NCBI GenBank assembly: GCA_004295005.1 | Contig: SHNG01000058.1 | Coordinates: 1-34,100 of the forward strand | Direction: 5' to 3' | DNA from: Gammaproteobacteria bacterium | GTDB lineage: Bacteria > Pseudomonadota > Gammaproteobacteria > Xanthomonadales > Rhodanobacteraceae | Length of the DNA stretch: 34,100 bases | Shown here: one piece after another, positions 8,517 to 17,915 of the stretch | Layout of the letters: each line of letters begins with the position of its first letter | How positions within the stretch are numbered: position 1 is the first letter of the stretch | Made by a program: the position numbers and the translations under genes | The notes under the pieces: model-generated | Told to the model about the DNA's origin: nothing | The model's database searches: none | The model's input: only the letters and a program-made list of their open reading frames with translations

Positions 8517-11030
8517 ATGCGCAGAGCCTTGCTCGCGTCCGTGTTCGCCATTGCCGCTTCGATTGCGGCAGCCGACGAATCATTGAGCCTCGAATGGGCG
8601 GTGGATGCGCACTACGCCGACGCGCAGGCTTTGGCTCGCGCGGCTGCCCATTTCCAGCATGTGCGCGTGGACCGCAAGCACCAGCGCCTGAGCGTGATCA
8701 CCGACGCGACCGGCATGGACCTGCTGCGCTCGGAAGGACTCGAAGTCAGCATCGACCATGTTGCCAGCGCGCAGTTGCACCAGGCCCTGGCACGGGCGGA
8801 TGCGGCTCGGCGCTCGGGCGTGGTCGAGTACGGATCCAGCGGTTATCCCGGAATCCCGGGCTATGCGTGCTACCGCACGGTTGAAGGCACCTACCAGACC
8901 ATGGATGACCTGGTGGTCGCACATCCGGGCATCGTCGAGATCGACGCCATCGGTCCAAGCTGGAAGAAAACGCAGAACGCTTCGCAAGGCTACGAGATGC
9001 GTGCGCTGCGAATCACCAATCTGGCCACGGCCGCGACCGATCCCGACCGTCCCAAGCTGGTCGCGTTCAGCTCCATTCACGCGCGCGAGTACGCACCAGC
9101 CGAGTTGATGACGCGTTTCGCCGAGTGGCTGGTCAATGGCTATGGCATCGATCCGGAAGCCACCTGGCTGGTCGACCACAATGATTTCCGCCTGATCCTG
9201 CAGGCCAACCCGGATGGACGCAAAAAGGCCGAAGACGGCATCCTTTGGCGCAAGAACATCGACAACATCGATGGTTCCTGCGCAAGCAGCAACTATGTCG
9301 GCATCGACCTCAACCGCAACTTCCCCTTCCACTGGAACATCACCAACGGCGGCGGGTCCAGTGGTGATACCTGTGATGAGACCTATCGCGGCCCGCTGCG
9401 CCAATCCGAGCCGGAAACCGAAAACCTGGTGGGCTACGTTGCGGGCACCTGCAATGACGCGGGAGAGTGCAGTGGAGGTGTCTTCGCTGATCGCCGCAGT
9501 GGCTCGATGGCGGGCACGGCTGGCAGCGACGATGGCAACGCCGCGCCGGACGACACGCGCGGCATCTTCTTCGACATGCACAGCTATTCGGATCTCGTGC
9601 TGTGGTCATGGGGCGATACCTCGACCGCGGCGCCCAATGGCACCCAACTGCGTACCCTGGGCCGACGCCTGGCCTGGTTCAACGACTACACCCCACAGCA
9701 GGCCGACGAGTTGTATGCCACCGACGGCACCACCGATGACACCATTTACGGTCTGCTCGGAGTCCCTGCCTATACCTTCGAGCTGGATGACGAATTCTTC
9801 CAGCAGTGTGCAAGTTTCGAAAACACCACCGTGCAGAAGAACATCGATGCCTTGCGCTATTCCGCGCGCAGCCTGCACGCGCCCTATCGCTTGCCTGCCG
9901 GGCCGGACACGTTGGCCGTGGACGCCAATGGTGCCGACCTGGTGGCGACCGGAACGCCCGTGGACATCACCGCGCAGCTCGACAGCAGCCGCTTCAACCA
10001 GAGCAACGGCACTGAAACCGTGCGCCCGATTGCAGGCGCCAATGCCTATGTCGACCAATTGCCATGGGATGCAGGTGCAACCCCGATTGCCATGAATGCG
10101 GCGGATGGCGCCTTCAATTCAAACAGCGAAACGGCCAATGCCTCCTTGTCGACCACGGGCTGGAGCAACGGACGCCACCGCGTGATGGTGCAGGGCGTTG
10201 CCGCGACGACCGCTCAGGCCGGCACGCCGAACGCGGTGTGGGTGGACGTGGCTGGCGCCGGGGATATCGCAACGCTGGGCGGGCACGTCACTGCCCAGGG
10301 CAATGGCGCACCCGTTTCGGCAACGGTCACCGTGTCCAATGTCGGCACCGGCGAAATCCGCAGCGTTGACACCAATCCGGCCGACGGCGCCTATGCGCGC
10401 ACCATGCTGGCCGGCAGCGTTGCCGTGCACGTCAGTGCGCAGGGTTTTCTCGACGAAGACCTGCCCGCAGTGAATCTCGTCGGCGGTCAGACGACGGTAC
10501 GCGACTTCGCCATGATTCCACGCTGCACCCTGTTCGAAGACGACATCGAAGCCGGTGGCGCGGCCTGGGTCGCGCAGTCGCCGTGGTCGATTGTCGGCAA
10601 TGTCAGCGGCAACACCACGCAGGCCTGGAGCACGGGCACCTATGCCGACAACCTTCAGCGCAGCTTGACCAGCTCCGCGACGATCAGCGTGACCGGTTAC
10701 AGCGATTTCGAGGTTGCGTTCGACGACCGCTGCGACACCGAGAACGGCTATGACTTCGGCTATGCCGAGTTCAGCACGGACGGCGGCGGAAGCTGGTCGC
10801 GCGTGTATGCCTGTGACGGCCGGCCGAGCTGGGAATCGCATCGCATCGAGTTGCCTGCGGCCGTCAATGGGGCCAGTGGCCTGAAACTGCGATTCCTGTT
10901 CACCTCGGACTCCAGTGTGAATCGCCCCGGTTGGGCCATCGACAATGTGCGATTGACCGCAGGTGGCGAAGCCTGTCGAGCCCAGCAACAGAGCGATCTC
11001 ATCTTTGCCGACGGTTTCGACTTCGACTGA
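8517..11030 (+). CDS. secreted M14-family zinc carboxypeptidase with C-terminal accessory domains and FADGFD tail
   Basis: The protein has 837 residues from ATG 8517 (AGGGGA seven bases upstream). This start puts the signal peptide MRRALLASVFAIAASIAAAD at the N-terminus. The M14 domain spans about 105-460. Zinc ligands are His188 and Glu191 (HAREY) and His355 (DMHSYSDL). Asn266-Arg267 (LNRNF) fit substrate carboxylate binding and Glu422 (YTFELDDEF) fits the catalytic base. A Cys/Gly/Asp-rich insertion lies at about 305-345. Then come a possible carboxypeptidase-regulatory-like beta domain (about 580-665), and a domain at about 675-820 reminiscent of MAM/jelly-roll domains of secreted proteases (LFEDDIEAGGAAWV, PGWAIDNVRLT). 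The end is SDLIFADGFDFD, the tail discussed in the findings. It is predicted to be an exported metallocarboxypeptidase for extracellular or envelope peptides. Confidence 0.92.
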   Translation: MRRALLASVFAIAASIAAADESLSLEWAVDAHYADAQALARAAAHFQHVRVDRKHQRLSVITDATGMDLLRSEGLEVSIDHVASAQLHQALARADAARRSGVVEYGSSGYPGIPGYACYRTVEGTYQTMDDLVVAHPGIVEIDAIGPSWKKTQNASQGYEMRALRITNLATAATDPDRPKLVAFSSIHAREYAPAELMTRFAEWLVNGYGIDPEATWLVDHNDFRLILQANPDGRKKAEDGILWRKNIDNIDGSCASSNYVGIDLNRNFPFHWNITNGGGSSGDTCDETYRGPLRQSEPETENLVGYVAGTCNDAGECSGGVFADRRSGSMAGTAGSDDGNAAPDDTRGIFFDMHSYSDLVLWSWGDTSTAAPNGTQLRTLGRRLAWFNDYTPQQADELYATDGTTDDTIYGLLGVPAYTFELDDEFFQQCASFENTTVQKNIDALRYSARSLHAPYRLPAGPDTLAVDANGADLVATGTPVDITAQLDSSRFNQSNGTETVRPIAGANAYVDQLPWDAGATPIAMNAADGAFNSNSETANASLSTTGWSNGRHRVMVQGVAATTAQAGTPNAVWVDVAGAGDIATLGGHVTAQGNGAPVSATVTVSNVGTGEIRSVDTNPADGAYARTMLAGSVAVHVSAQGFLDEDLPAVNLVGGQTTVRDFAMIPRCTLFEDDIEAGGAAWVAQSPWSIVGNVSGNTTQAWSTGTYADNLQRSLTSSATISVTGYSDFEVAFDDRCDTENGYDFGYAEFSTDGGGSWSRVYACDGRPSWESHRIELPAAVNGASGLKLRFLFTSDSSVNRPGWAIDNVRLTAGGEACRAQQQSDLIFADGFDFD

Positions 11031-11041
11031 ATTGCGTGACT

Positions 11042-11731
11042 TCAGGAAACCATCGGCCAGGAAAACCGCTGCAGCACGCGGACAAACTCCGCATCGAGCG
11101 GCGCCTCGATGCGCATGCGTTGACCGGTCAGCGGATGATCGAAGGCCAGTCGATGTGCATGCAACAACAGGCGATGCACATTGAAATGTTGCTTGAACAG
11201 CCGGTTGTGTTCGGTACGTCCGTGGCTGGTGTCGCCAATCAGCGGATGACGCAGGTGGGCGAAGTGTCGGCGGATCTGTCGATAGCGACCGGTTTCCGGA
11301 ATCACTTCCACCAGCGCGTAACGTTGTTGCGGGTAACGGTTGATGGCGATCGGCACCTCGGTCGTGGCCAGGCGCCGCCAGTGGGTGATCGCCGGCTTGC
11401 GCTCGCTGTTCTCGCGCACTCCGGGTAGCGCGTAGTCGATGCTGCCGAGTTCTTCCGGCCAGCCACGACACACGGCCAGATAAGTCTTCTCCACATCGCG
11501 CTGCATGAACTGGCGGCCGAGGGTGGCCGCCACTTCGGGACTGCGCCCGATCAGCAGCACGCCGCTGGTGGCGCGATCCAGTCGATGGATCAGATGCAGC
11601 GGACCCGCAACCTGCTCGCGCACGGCGTCGATCAGGTAAACCTCACCATCACTGACCAGACGACTTCGATGCACCGGCATTGCGGCCGGCTTGTCGACGA
11701 CGACAATGGCCTCGTCCTGGTACAGGATCAT
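11042..11731 (-). CDS. truC: tRNA pseudouridine synthase C (TruC)
   Basis: This 229-aa member of the RluA-type pseudouridine synthase family has the catalytic block HLIHRLDRATSGVLLIGRS, with the active Asp in HRLDR. TruC-like features include the start MILYQDEAIVVVDKPAAMPV, the compact size without an S4 domain, and IINDT-equivalent HPLIGDTSHGRTEHNRLF. TruC makes pseudouridine 65 in tRNA. ATG 11731 lies ten bases after the ubiB stop, so it is probably the last gene of the ubiJ-ubiB-truC operon. Its Shine-Dalgarno is weak, which fits translation by coupling. A RluA-family rRNA enzyme is the less likely alternative. It converges with the M14 gene at a distance of only 11 bases. Confidence 0.87.
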   Translation of the reverse strand: MILYQDEAIVVVDKPAAMPVHRSRLVSDGEVYLIDAVREQVAGPLHLIHRLDRATSGVLLIGRSPEVAATLGRQFMQRDVEKTYLAVCRGWPEELGSIDYALPGVRENSERKPAITHWRRLATTEVPIAINRYPQQRYALVEVIPETGRYRQIRRHFAHLRHPLIGDTSHGRTEHNRLFKQHFNVHRLLLHAHRLAFDHPLTGQRMRIEAPLDAEFVRVLQRFSWPMVS

Positions 11732-11741
11732 GCGTTCGAGA

Positions 11742-13397
11742 TCAGCGCAAGCGCAGGGCGGCAATGAATGACCACGCGGCACCCAGCGCCAGCACGATGG
11801 CCGTGCTGCTGAGTCCAGCCAATCGCGGGGCGTGGCTATCGAAGAGCTGCAGGGCAACGGCGCCAAGCGCCGCGACCGTGCCCAAGCCAAGGCAGACCGC
11901 GAGTCGGGCATTGCGCTGGCTGCCATCGGCGAGCGTGCGCAGGTCTTGCGAGGCAATGCGAACCTCCAACTCGCCATTGGCAACCTGTTGCAGGTAGCGA
12001 TGCATCAATTGCGGCATTTCCGGCGCGGCGGTCAGCCATTCCGGCACACGCTTGCGCAAGCGTTTGAACATCGCGCGTGGGCCGCGCCGCTGGCGCCAGA
12101 TTTTCTCCAGCACCGGTTTGGCCACGGCCCAGATGTCGATCTGCGGATGCAACAGGCGACCGACGCCTTCGATGTTGAGCAGGGTTTTCTGCAACAGGAT
12201 CAACTGCGGTTGCAGGGTCAGCTCGTGACGACGCGCCACCTGGAACAGCTTGATCACCACTTCGGCCAGCGAGATCTCGCTCAGGGGTCGTGTGAAATAC
12301 GGTTCGCACACCGCACGGATTGCGGACTCGAGCTCGTCCATGCGCGTGCGCCTGGGCACCCAGCCGGCCTCCACGTGCAGTTCGGCAATGCGCTGGTAGT
12401 CCTGGCGGAACAAGGCGAGAAAATTTTCCGCGAGCCAATACTGATCGCGCTCGGGCAGGGTGCCCATGATGCCGAAGTCCAGCGCAATGAAACGCGGGTT
12501 GTCCACCTGCGCCGCATCCACCCAGATGTTGCCGGCGTGCGCATCGGCATGAAAGAAGTTGTCACGGAAAACCTGGGTGTAGAACAACTGCACGCCTTTC
12601 TCCGCCAGGCGCACGCGATCGATACCGGCAGCGTCGAGCGCGGCAAGATCGTCTACCGGGATGCCGTGCACGCGCGCCAGGGTGAGTACCTCGGCGGTCG
12701 TATGCGACCAGACCACTTCCGGAACCATGAGGTCGTCGGAATCGCGGAAATTGCGCCGCAACAAGCTGGCGTTGGCGCCCTCGCGTTGCAGGTCGAGCTC
12801 GTTGCGCAGGGTCAGTTCCAGTTCCGCCACTACGTCCAGCGGACGGATCTTGTCGGCATTCGCATGCACGCGATTGACCAGCTCGCCGATGCCGCGCAGC
12901 AGGGCAATGTCGCGCTCGATGCGCGCACGGATATCCGGACGCAGCACCTTGACCACCACGGAGCGGCCATCGGCGAGGCTCGCCGCATGCACCTGCGCGA
13001 TCGATGCCGATGCCAAGGGTGTCTCATCGAAAGCGGCAAAGCTCTCGCCGACCGGCTTGCCGAGCGCGCGCTCGACCGCTTCGCGCGCCTGCGTTCCGGG
13101 AAACGGAGCAACCTTGTCCTGGAGTGCGGTGAGTGCGTCGGCGATGTCAGCGGGCAAGAGATCCCGCCGTGTCGACAGCAACTGGCCGAACTTGACGAAG
13201 ATTGGACCCAGCTCGGTGAGTGCAAGCACCAGCCGTTCGCCGCGTGGAAGCGTGTCGATCTGCGCACGCGCGCGCGGCACCACCCAGCGTGCCCAGCGCA
13301 ACAGGCGAAGTCGATGCGTGTCAACGACCACTTCATCCAGGCGGTAGCGCACCAGTACGACGGCGATGCGCAGCAGTGAAGCCACCGGCAAGCTCAT
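11742..13397 (-). CDS. ubiB: UbiB, ABC1-family atypical kinase/ATPase of ubiquinone biosynthesis
   Basis: This 551-aa protein shows the ABC1/UbiB signatures: the KxGQ motif in [16 protein letters not shown] (Lys69), an Ala-rich loop [13 protein letters not shown] (127-139) replacing the usual kinase glycine loop, Lys150 in VVVKVLRP, the catalytic block HADAHAGN and the metal-binding DFG. Two C-terminal hydrophobic helices (about 500-548) anchor it to the inner membrane. The size matches E. coli UbiB. Family members are ATPases that help the UbiI/G/E/J/K assembly handle lipid ubiquinone precursors. The start overlaps ubiJ by four bases. Confidence 0.95.
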   Translation of the reverse strand: MSLPVASLLRIAVVLVRYRLDEVVVDTHRLRLLRWARWVVPRARAQIDTLPRGERLVLALTELGPIFVKFGQLLSTRRDLLPADIADALTALQDKVAPFPGTQAREAVERALGKPVGESFAAFDETPLASASIAQVHAASLADGRSVVVKVLRPDIRARIERDIALLRGIGELVNRVHANADKIRPLDVVAELELTLRNELDLQREGANASLLRRNFRDSDDLMVPEVVWSHTTAEVLTLARVHGIPVDDLAALDAAGIDRVRLAEKGVQLFYTQVFRDNFFHADAHAGNIWVDAAQVDNPRFIALDFGIMGTLPERDQYWLAENFLALFRQDYQRIAELHVEAGWVPRRTRMDELESAIRAVCEPYFTRPLSEISLAEVVIKLFQVARRHELTLQPQLILLQKTLLNIEGVGRLLHPQIDIWAVAKPVLEKIWRQRRGPRAMFKRLRKRVPEWLTAAPEMPQLMHRYLQQVANGELEVRIASQDLRTLADGSQRNARLAVCLGLGTVAALGAVALQLFDSHAPRLAGLSSTAIVLALGAAWSFIAALRLR

Positions 13398-14053
13398 GCG
13401 CGTCCGGCCAGGTCGATGCGGCGAACGCGCGCCGCCAGCCGATCCGCGCGTTCACGCAGGGCATCGACGTCGTCGAAAAACTGCTCGAGCTCGGGTTTTG
13501 CCACCAGATCGCGACTTTCCTCGACCAGGTATTCGACGCTGTTGCGCAGCAGGCGCGAAGTCGATTTTCTGGCAGCGGCGAGCGCACCACGCAATACGCG
13601 CGCAAGCTGGAATCCGATCACGTCACCAAAGACACGCGCAAAGGCTTCGTCGAAATCCGGCTCAAAGCGCGAGGCGAGGCGCTCGATGCGTCGCGCCAGT
13701 TCGGCATCTCCGGAAATCTCGACCTGGCCCGGTGGCAATGCGGCATCGGCATCCCCACGCAGCCGCGCCGCCGCCATCGCCAGCAAACTGCCCGGAGTGG
13801 CGCTGACGCGAAGCTGGCTGTCGCCGGCAAACGCCGGGCCCACACGCAACTGCCCGCAGTCGACCACAATGCGCATGGCCAACCCGCTGCCCTTGAACGC
13901 AATCGTGATCGAGCGGCCATCCAATGCGCGCAAGGCATCGAGGGTTTCCGGGTCGAGACTCAACAAGCGGTTGAGATTGGCCTCCAGGCCGCGACCCAGA
14001 ACACCAAGGATCGGGTTGGGTGCGCGTTCGCTGGTCGCAGTGGATGGATTCAT
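13394..14053 (-). CDS. ubiJ: UbiJ, SCP2-domain ubiquinone biosynthesis accessory factor
   Basis: This 219-aa protein has an N-terminal SCP2-like lipid-binding domain (about 20-115) beginning [19 protein letters not shown] and a C-terminal helical half ([20 protein letters not shown]..., LFQ-like [13 protein letters not shown]). This matches UbiJ. UbiJ binds lipid ubiquinone intermediates and scaffolds the cytosolic Ubi complex. It is the first gene of the operon, and its stop overlaps the ubiB start (ATGA). ubiE, which often sits beside it in other bacteria, is absent here. The 102-bp gap to the divergent symporter gene should hold its promoter, but no boxes stand out. Confidence 0.9.
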   Translation of the reverse strand: MNPSTATSERAPNPILGVLGRGLEANLNRLLSLDPETLDALRALDGRSITIAFKGSGLAMRIVVDCGQLRVGPAFAGDSQLRVSATPGSLLAMAAARLRGDADAALPPGQVEISGDAELARRIERLASRFEPDFDEAFARVFGDVIGFQLARVLRGALAAARKSTSRLLRNSVEYLVEESRDLVAKPELEQFFDDVDALRERADRLAARVRRIDLAGRA

Positions 14054-14155
14054 GCGCGCATTCTATCCCGATGTGCAACGAGGATCGGTCTTGCCTTGAC
14101 TGGACTGCTTCCGCACCATTGCGGCGCCTGCACCCATCGCACCCTGGAGAATGAC

Positions 14156-15826
14156 ATGCCCAGCACCCGCGTGGCACAAGCCGGTACACGCGCAGGCACC
14201 GCGCTGACCCAGGGCCACGGAAAGGTGATTCTTGCCTCCAGCCTTGGCACGGTCTTCGAGTGGTACGACTTCTATCTCTACGGTTCGCTTGCGGCCATCA
14301 TTGCCGGACAGTTCTTCTCAGCGCTCAATCCCACCAGCGGATTCATCTTTGCGTTGCTGGCCTTTGCCGCGGGTTTCGCGGTGCGTCCATTCGGCGCCCT
14401 GGTGTTTGGACGCCTGGGTGACTTGATCGGGCGCAAGTACACCTTCCTCGTCACCATCGTGGTGATGGGATTGTCGACATTTCTGGTCGGCGTGCTGCCG
14501 GCCTACACCAGCATCGGCATCGCTGCGCCCATCATCCTCATCAGCTTGCGCCTGCTCCAGGGCCTCGCACTCGGGGGCGAGTACGGCGGTGCGGCGACCT
14601 ATGTGGCGGAACACGCACCGAACGGCAAGCGAGGTCTCTACACCAGTTTCATCCAGACCACGGCCACGCTGGGACTTTTCCTGTCCTTGCTGGTGATTCT
14701 CGGCGTGCGCACCTGGCTTGGTGCTGAGGCATTCGAGGAGTGGGGCTGGCGCATTCCCTTCCTGTTGTCGGCGATCCTGCTCGGCATCTCGGTGTGGATT
14801 CGCCTGCAGTTGAACGAATCGCCCCTGTTCCAGCAGATGAAGGCGGAAGGCAAGGCTTCGAAGGCTCCGATCAGCGAGAGCTTCTTTTCGAAGAACGGCA
14901 AGATCGTCCTGCTGGCCCTGTTCGGTGCCACTGCAGGCCAAGCCGTGGTCTGGTATGCGGGCCAGTTCTATGCCCTGTTTTTTCTGACCCAAACGCTCAA
15001 GGTCGACGCCACCTCCGCCAACCTGTTGATCGCCGCGGCGCTGGTGATCGGCACACCGTTCTTCATCGTGTTTGGCTGGCTCAGTGACAGGATCGGGCGC
15101 AAGTCCATCATCATGGCGGGTTGCCTGATCGCGGCGCTCACTTACTTTCCCATCTTCAAGGGCATTGCGCACTTTGCGAATCCAGCGCTGGAATCGGCCG
15201 CAACATCGAGTCCGGTGATGGTGAGCGCAGATCCGACAACCTGCTCATTCCAGTTCAACCCGGTCGGCACAACCCGCTTCACCAGCTCCTGCGATATCGC
15301 CAAGGCGGCACTCGCCAAGGGCGGCACGCCATACGCCAACGCCGCGGCTGCACCGGGCTCAATTGCGACCATCCGAGTTGGCAGCATCGAGATTGCCTCG
15401 TACGAAGGTGCCGCCCTAGGAGCACAAGAGGCGGCGACGCAAAGCGCGCGTTTCAATGGCGAACTGCAAGCTGCGCTTGCCGGTGGCGGCTATCCGCTGA
15501 AGGCAAATCCGGATGCGATCAACAAACCCATGCTGTTGGTGCTGCTGACTCTCCTGGTGATCTACGTGACCATGGTCTACGGTCCGATCGCGGCCTGGCT
15601 GGTGGAGTTGTTCCCCACCCGCATCCGCTATACCTCGATGTCCTTGCCCTATCACATCGGCAACGGCTGGTTTGGCGGTTTCCTGCCCACCACCGCCTTT
15701 GCAATGGTGGCCGCCACGGGCGACATCTACTACGGCCTCTGGTACCCGATCATCATTGCGCTGATGAGCTTCGTGATCGGCACGCTGTTCCTGCGCGATA
15801 CACGGGATGTGGATATCACACGCTGA
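14156..15826 (+). CDS. MFS metabolite:H+ symporter (MHS family) with enlarged periplasmic loop
   Basis: The protein has 556 residues from ATG 14156 (GGAGA seven bases upstream). It is a 12-helix MFS carrier of the MHS family (ProP, KgtP, ShiA relatives). Signatures are VFEWYDFYLYGSLAA in helix 1, GRLGDLIGRKYTF in the helix 2-3 loop, RLLQGLALGGEYGGA in helix 4 and WLSDRIGRKS in the second half. It would import a carboxylate or zwitterionic solute with protons across the inner membrane; the substrate is not readable. The loop after helix 9 is about 110 residues long (roughly 325-438) and holds two cysteines, whereas family members usually have a short loop there. The upstream in-frame extension runs antisense through ubiJ and is not real. 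Confidence 0.9.
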   Translation: MPSTRVAQAGTRAGTALTQGHGKVILASSLGTVFEWYDFYLYGSLAAIIAGQFFSALNPTSGFIFALLAFAAGFAVRPFGALVFGRLGDLIGRKYTFLVTIVVMGLSTFLVGVLPAYTSIGIAAPIILISLRLLQGLALGGEYGGAATYVAEHAPNGKRGLYTSFIQTTATLGLFLSLLVILGVRTWLGAEAFEEWGWRIPFLLSAILLGISVWIRLQLNESPLFQQMKAEGKASKAPISESFFSKNGKIVLLALFGATAGQAVVWYAGQFYALFFLTQTLKVDATSANLLIAAALVIGTPFFIVFGWLSDRIGRKSIIMAGCLIAALTYFPIFKGIAHFANPALESAATSSPVMVSADPTTCSFQFNPVGTTRFTSSCDIAKAALAKGGTPYANAAAAPGSIATIRVGSIEIASYEGAALGAQEAATQSARFNGELQAALAGGGYPLKANPDAINKPMLLVLLTLLVIYVTMVYGPIAAWLVELFPTRIRYTSMSLPYHIGNGWFGGFLPTTAFAMVAATGDIYYGLWYPIIIALMSFVIGTLFLRDTRDVDITR

Positions 15827-15852
15827 CAATCCGCGCCGGGACGGCGATATCT

Positions 15853-15884
15853 GCAGAACGCCACACTACGACGTGCGGTTCTGC
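15853..15884. terminator. possible bidirectional hairpin between the symporter and epimerase genes
   Basis: GCAGAAC at 15853-15859 pairs with GTTCTGC at 15878-15884, with a further CAC/GTG pairing inside. The hairpin sits at the convergent gene ends and overlaps the last codons of the epimerase gene. No U-tract follows on either strand, so intrinsic termination is uncertain. Confidence 0.3.
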
Positions 15885-16849
15885 ATGCGCACGCGGGTCA
15901 GTGCGGTGAACAGGCGGCTCATGCCTTCGGCGGTATTGAGCTTGGGCGCATAGCCGAGATCACCGCGCGCGGCGGCGAGATTGAAGCAGCTTGATCGACT
16001 GAACAGGTCAAGCAGGTAAGGCGTGATCAGGCTGCCGGGGCGTGCCGCCGTGGCCAGGGCCTTGGCGGTCAGCGCGGAATGGCGGCGCTTTTCGGCCGGG
16101 AACCCCCCGGCGCGCAGGAGCGCCGTGAAGAACGCCTCGATCGTCATCGGTTCGCCGTTGCCGATGAAATAGGCCTTTCCCGCGATGACCGAGCCCGCTT
16201 CCAGCCTGGCCAGGGCCAGTGCATGCGCATGTGCGGCATTGTCCACATGACAAGGATCGATCTTGCGATCAGGCTCACCAAACAAGCGAAACTTGCCGCG
16301 CCGCACCGCGTCCATCAGCGGCGGCAGCAGGCGCTGTTCGCCGACACCCCAGAGCAGATGCGGGCGCAGTACGCAGGTGGCCAGTTGTGGGCCGTTGGCG
16401 GCCAGAACGCGCTGCTCAGCCAGGGCCTTGGTGTGTGCATAGGCCGAGCTCCAGGTTGCCGGATAGGCTTGGCGTTCGTCGGCATTGTCCAAATCGCCAG
16501 CACCGATCACGGCTGCAGCACAGGAGGTGAGCAGCAGGCGTGGTACGCCGATCAGCTCGCAGGCACCGAGCAGGCAATCCGTGGAACGGACATTGGCTTC
16601 GTAGAGTTGTTCGATGCTCGCCAGCGGATCGCTGCTGCCGGCGGCGTGCACGATGGCATCGCATCCATCCGCCGCGCGACAGACGTCGTCGTAGGCAGCG
16701 ACATTGCCGTGCGCTTGCTCAATACCCAGCGCGGCCAGCTCGCGCAATTCGCGACGCACCAGCACGCGCACGCGATGACCGTGTTCAACCAGGCTTGCCG
16801 CAATGCGCTGGCCGAGAAAACCGGTCGCGCCCGTCAGCAGGATCTGCAT
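15866..16849 (-). CDS. NAD(P)-dependent epimerase/dehydratase (3-beta-HSD-like extended SDR)
   Basis: This 327-aa extended short-chain dehydrogenase has the nucleotide loop TGATGFLGQR (residues 6-15), an active-site Ser near LLLTSC (109) and the Tyr-x3-Lys pair YAHTK (Tyr137, Lys141). The C-terminal half contains FIGNGEPMTIEAFFTALLRA, typical of the 3-beta-hydroxysteroid dehydrogenase/OleD-like branch. Members oxidise or reduce a hydroxyl on a hydrophobic or sugar substrate with NAD(P). The exact substrate is open, and no olefin-synthesis neighbours (oleA, oleB, oleC) are visible. ATG 16849 has AGGG about ten bases upstream. The longer frame to 16960 lacks a signal or domain and is not supported. 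Confidence 0.83.
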   Translation of the reverse strand: MQILLTGATGFLGQRIAASLVEHGHRVRVLVRRELRELAALGIEQAHGNVAAYDDVCRAADGCDAIVHAAGSSDPLASIEQLYEANVRSTDCLLGACELIGVPRLLLTSCAAAVIGAGDLDNADERQAYPATWSSAYAHTKALAEQRVLAANGPQLATCVLRPHLLWGVGEQRLLPPLMDAVRRGKFRLFGEPDRKIDPCHVDNAAHAHALALARLEAGSVIAGKAYFIGNGEPMTIEAFFTALLRAGGFPAEKRRHSALTAKALATAARPGSLITPYLLDLFSRSSCFNLAAARGDLGYAPKLNTAEGMSRLFTALTRVRMQNRTS

Positions 16850-16996
16850 CGCCAAAACCCTGTTCCAATGCCGCCATGTGGCGGCCCCCGGGCGGCAGTG
16901 TGCAGCAGTGAAGGTGGAAATTCGAGTGTGTGCGCCTGGCGCGGCGATCCGCCACGCCACCTGCGGCTCTCAACCGCCCCTGCTTTCGGCAACCGA

Positions 16997-17383
16997 TCAG
17001 TGTTCTTTCAACGGATAGGTTTGCACTTCATCCGTGGGTGCCTGGTCGCGACGTGTGCCCGTTGCGGGTCGGTTGCCGCAGACAAAGGCCGCCCAGTCCT
17101 GCGCGCCATCCTGCGGCTTGTTCACCGCCTTGATGGTATCGGCGCCCAGGCTGGCGGCCTGGTTGCGTGCCATCACTTCCAGTTCATCACCCACTTTCAG
17201 CCCGCTGCGGCGATAGGGTCCCACGTTGTCCAGCACGGAGACGCTGATCGAGCCAGCCGGACGACAATGGCTCACGTCGCCGGTCCAGGCCACCCGCACA
17301 TCGCGGCCGCCGGCATCGAGTTTGATGCCCCAACTGCAGGCGCCGAGTGCGAGGATTGCAAGAGCGAGGGTCACGAATCTCAT
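16997..17383 (-). CDS. DUF4156-type lipoprotein
   Basis: This 128-aa protein starts MRFVTLALAILALGACSW, a lipoprotein signal with lipobox LGAC, so it should be lipidated at Cys16 and anchored in a membrane. The rest fits the DUF4156 pattern: VSHCRPAGSISVSV, then ARNQAASLGADTIKAV, and a late cysteine in WAAFVCG that probably pairs with the first. The last ~20 residues are polar and variable. The function of the family is unknown. It lies 147 bases upstream of the epimerase gene on the same strand; co-transcription is possible but not shown. Confidence 0.8.
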   Translation of the reverse strand: MRFVTLALAILALGACSWGIKLDAGGRDVRVAWTGDVSHCRPAGSISVSVLDNVGPYRRSGLKVGDELEVMARNQAASLGADTIKAVNKPQDGAQDWAAFVCGNRPATGTRRDQAPTDEVQTYPLKEH

Positions 17384-17499
17384 GGGGTATTTCCGCGGCA
17401 GGAACTGGATTGCCGGCAGTGTGGAACAGTCAGGCTAAGGCAACGCTGAACATGCGGCCGGAAATTTGTCCGTCGCCACGCCGGTTTGCACACAATCCG

Positions 17500-17626
17500 C
17501 CTCTCCCGCGGGCGGGAGAGGCCAACGCGCAGCGGCGGGTGAGGGTGGCGTTTGGACTTGCTCGAAGCATTGCGCTTGGGATTTGCACCACCCTCACCCC
17601 AACCCTCTCCCGCCAGCGGGAGAGGG
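17500..17626 (-). repeat. 127-bp palindrome-ended intergenic element, copy 1
   Basis: The element starts with a CCTCTCCCGCGGGCGGGAGA palindrome and ends with an ACCCTCTCCCGCCAGCGGGA palindrome. Inside lie the inverted blocks GGGTGAGGGTGG and CCACCCTCACCC, so the whole folds as nested hairpins. Copies at 22499-22625 and 28820-28946 have exactly the same length in the opposite orientation. The core is non-coding. It lies in the 532-bp gap 17384-17915 between the lipoprotein and M16 genes, which holds no gene. Confidence 0.85.
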
Positions 17627-17730
17627 AATGCGAAACGTCACCTTCTCCCGGAGCTTTTGCGCTGTTTGCCCTGTCTCTTCCTGGAGTTTTGCGATGGATG
17701 CGCGTTGTGGGCCAATCCACCCCTTCTCCG

Positions 17731-17852
17731 CCTCTCCCGCGGGCGGGAGAGGCCGACGCGCAGCGGCGGGTGAGGGTGGCGTTTGGGCTTGCTCGAAGCA
17801 TTGCGCTTGGGATTTGCACCACCCTCACCCCAACCCTCTCCCGCCAGCGGGG
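17731..17852 (-). repeat. 127-bp element, copy 2, right end truncated
   Basis: This copy repeats copy 1 in the same orientation at a spacing of 231 bases and differs at very few internal positions. The final palindrome stops after CCGCCAGCGGGG and runs into unrelated sequence, so the last few bases are missing. The near identity of two adjacent copies suggests recent local duplication or gene conversion. Confidence 0.8.
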
Positions 17853-17915
17853 GCACGCCGTCAAGCGAAACGCTTTCACGCAGGGCGGATAAGCCAAGCA
17901 CATCCGCCGGTGCGC

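Noticed and set aside
11832-13379. 515-codon plus-strand reading frame
   Set aside because: It is antisense to ubiB; the protein shows no domain, while the opposite strand has clear UbiB motifs.
13220-14155. N-terminal extension of the symporter (868-aa frame)
   Set aside because: It runs antisense through ubiJ and part of ubiB. ATG 14156 has a good ribosome site and the family's normal start.
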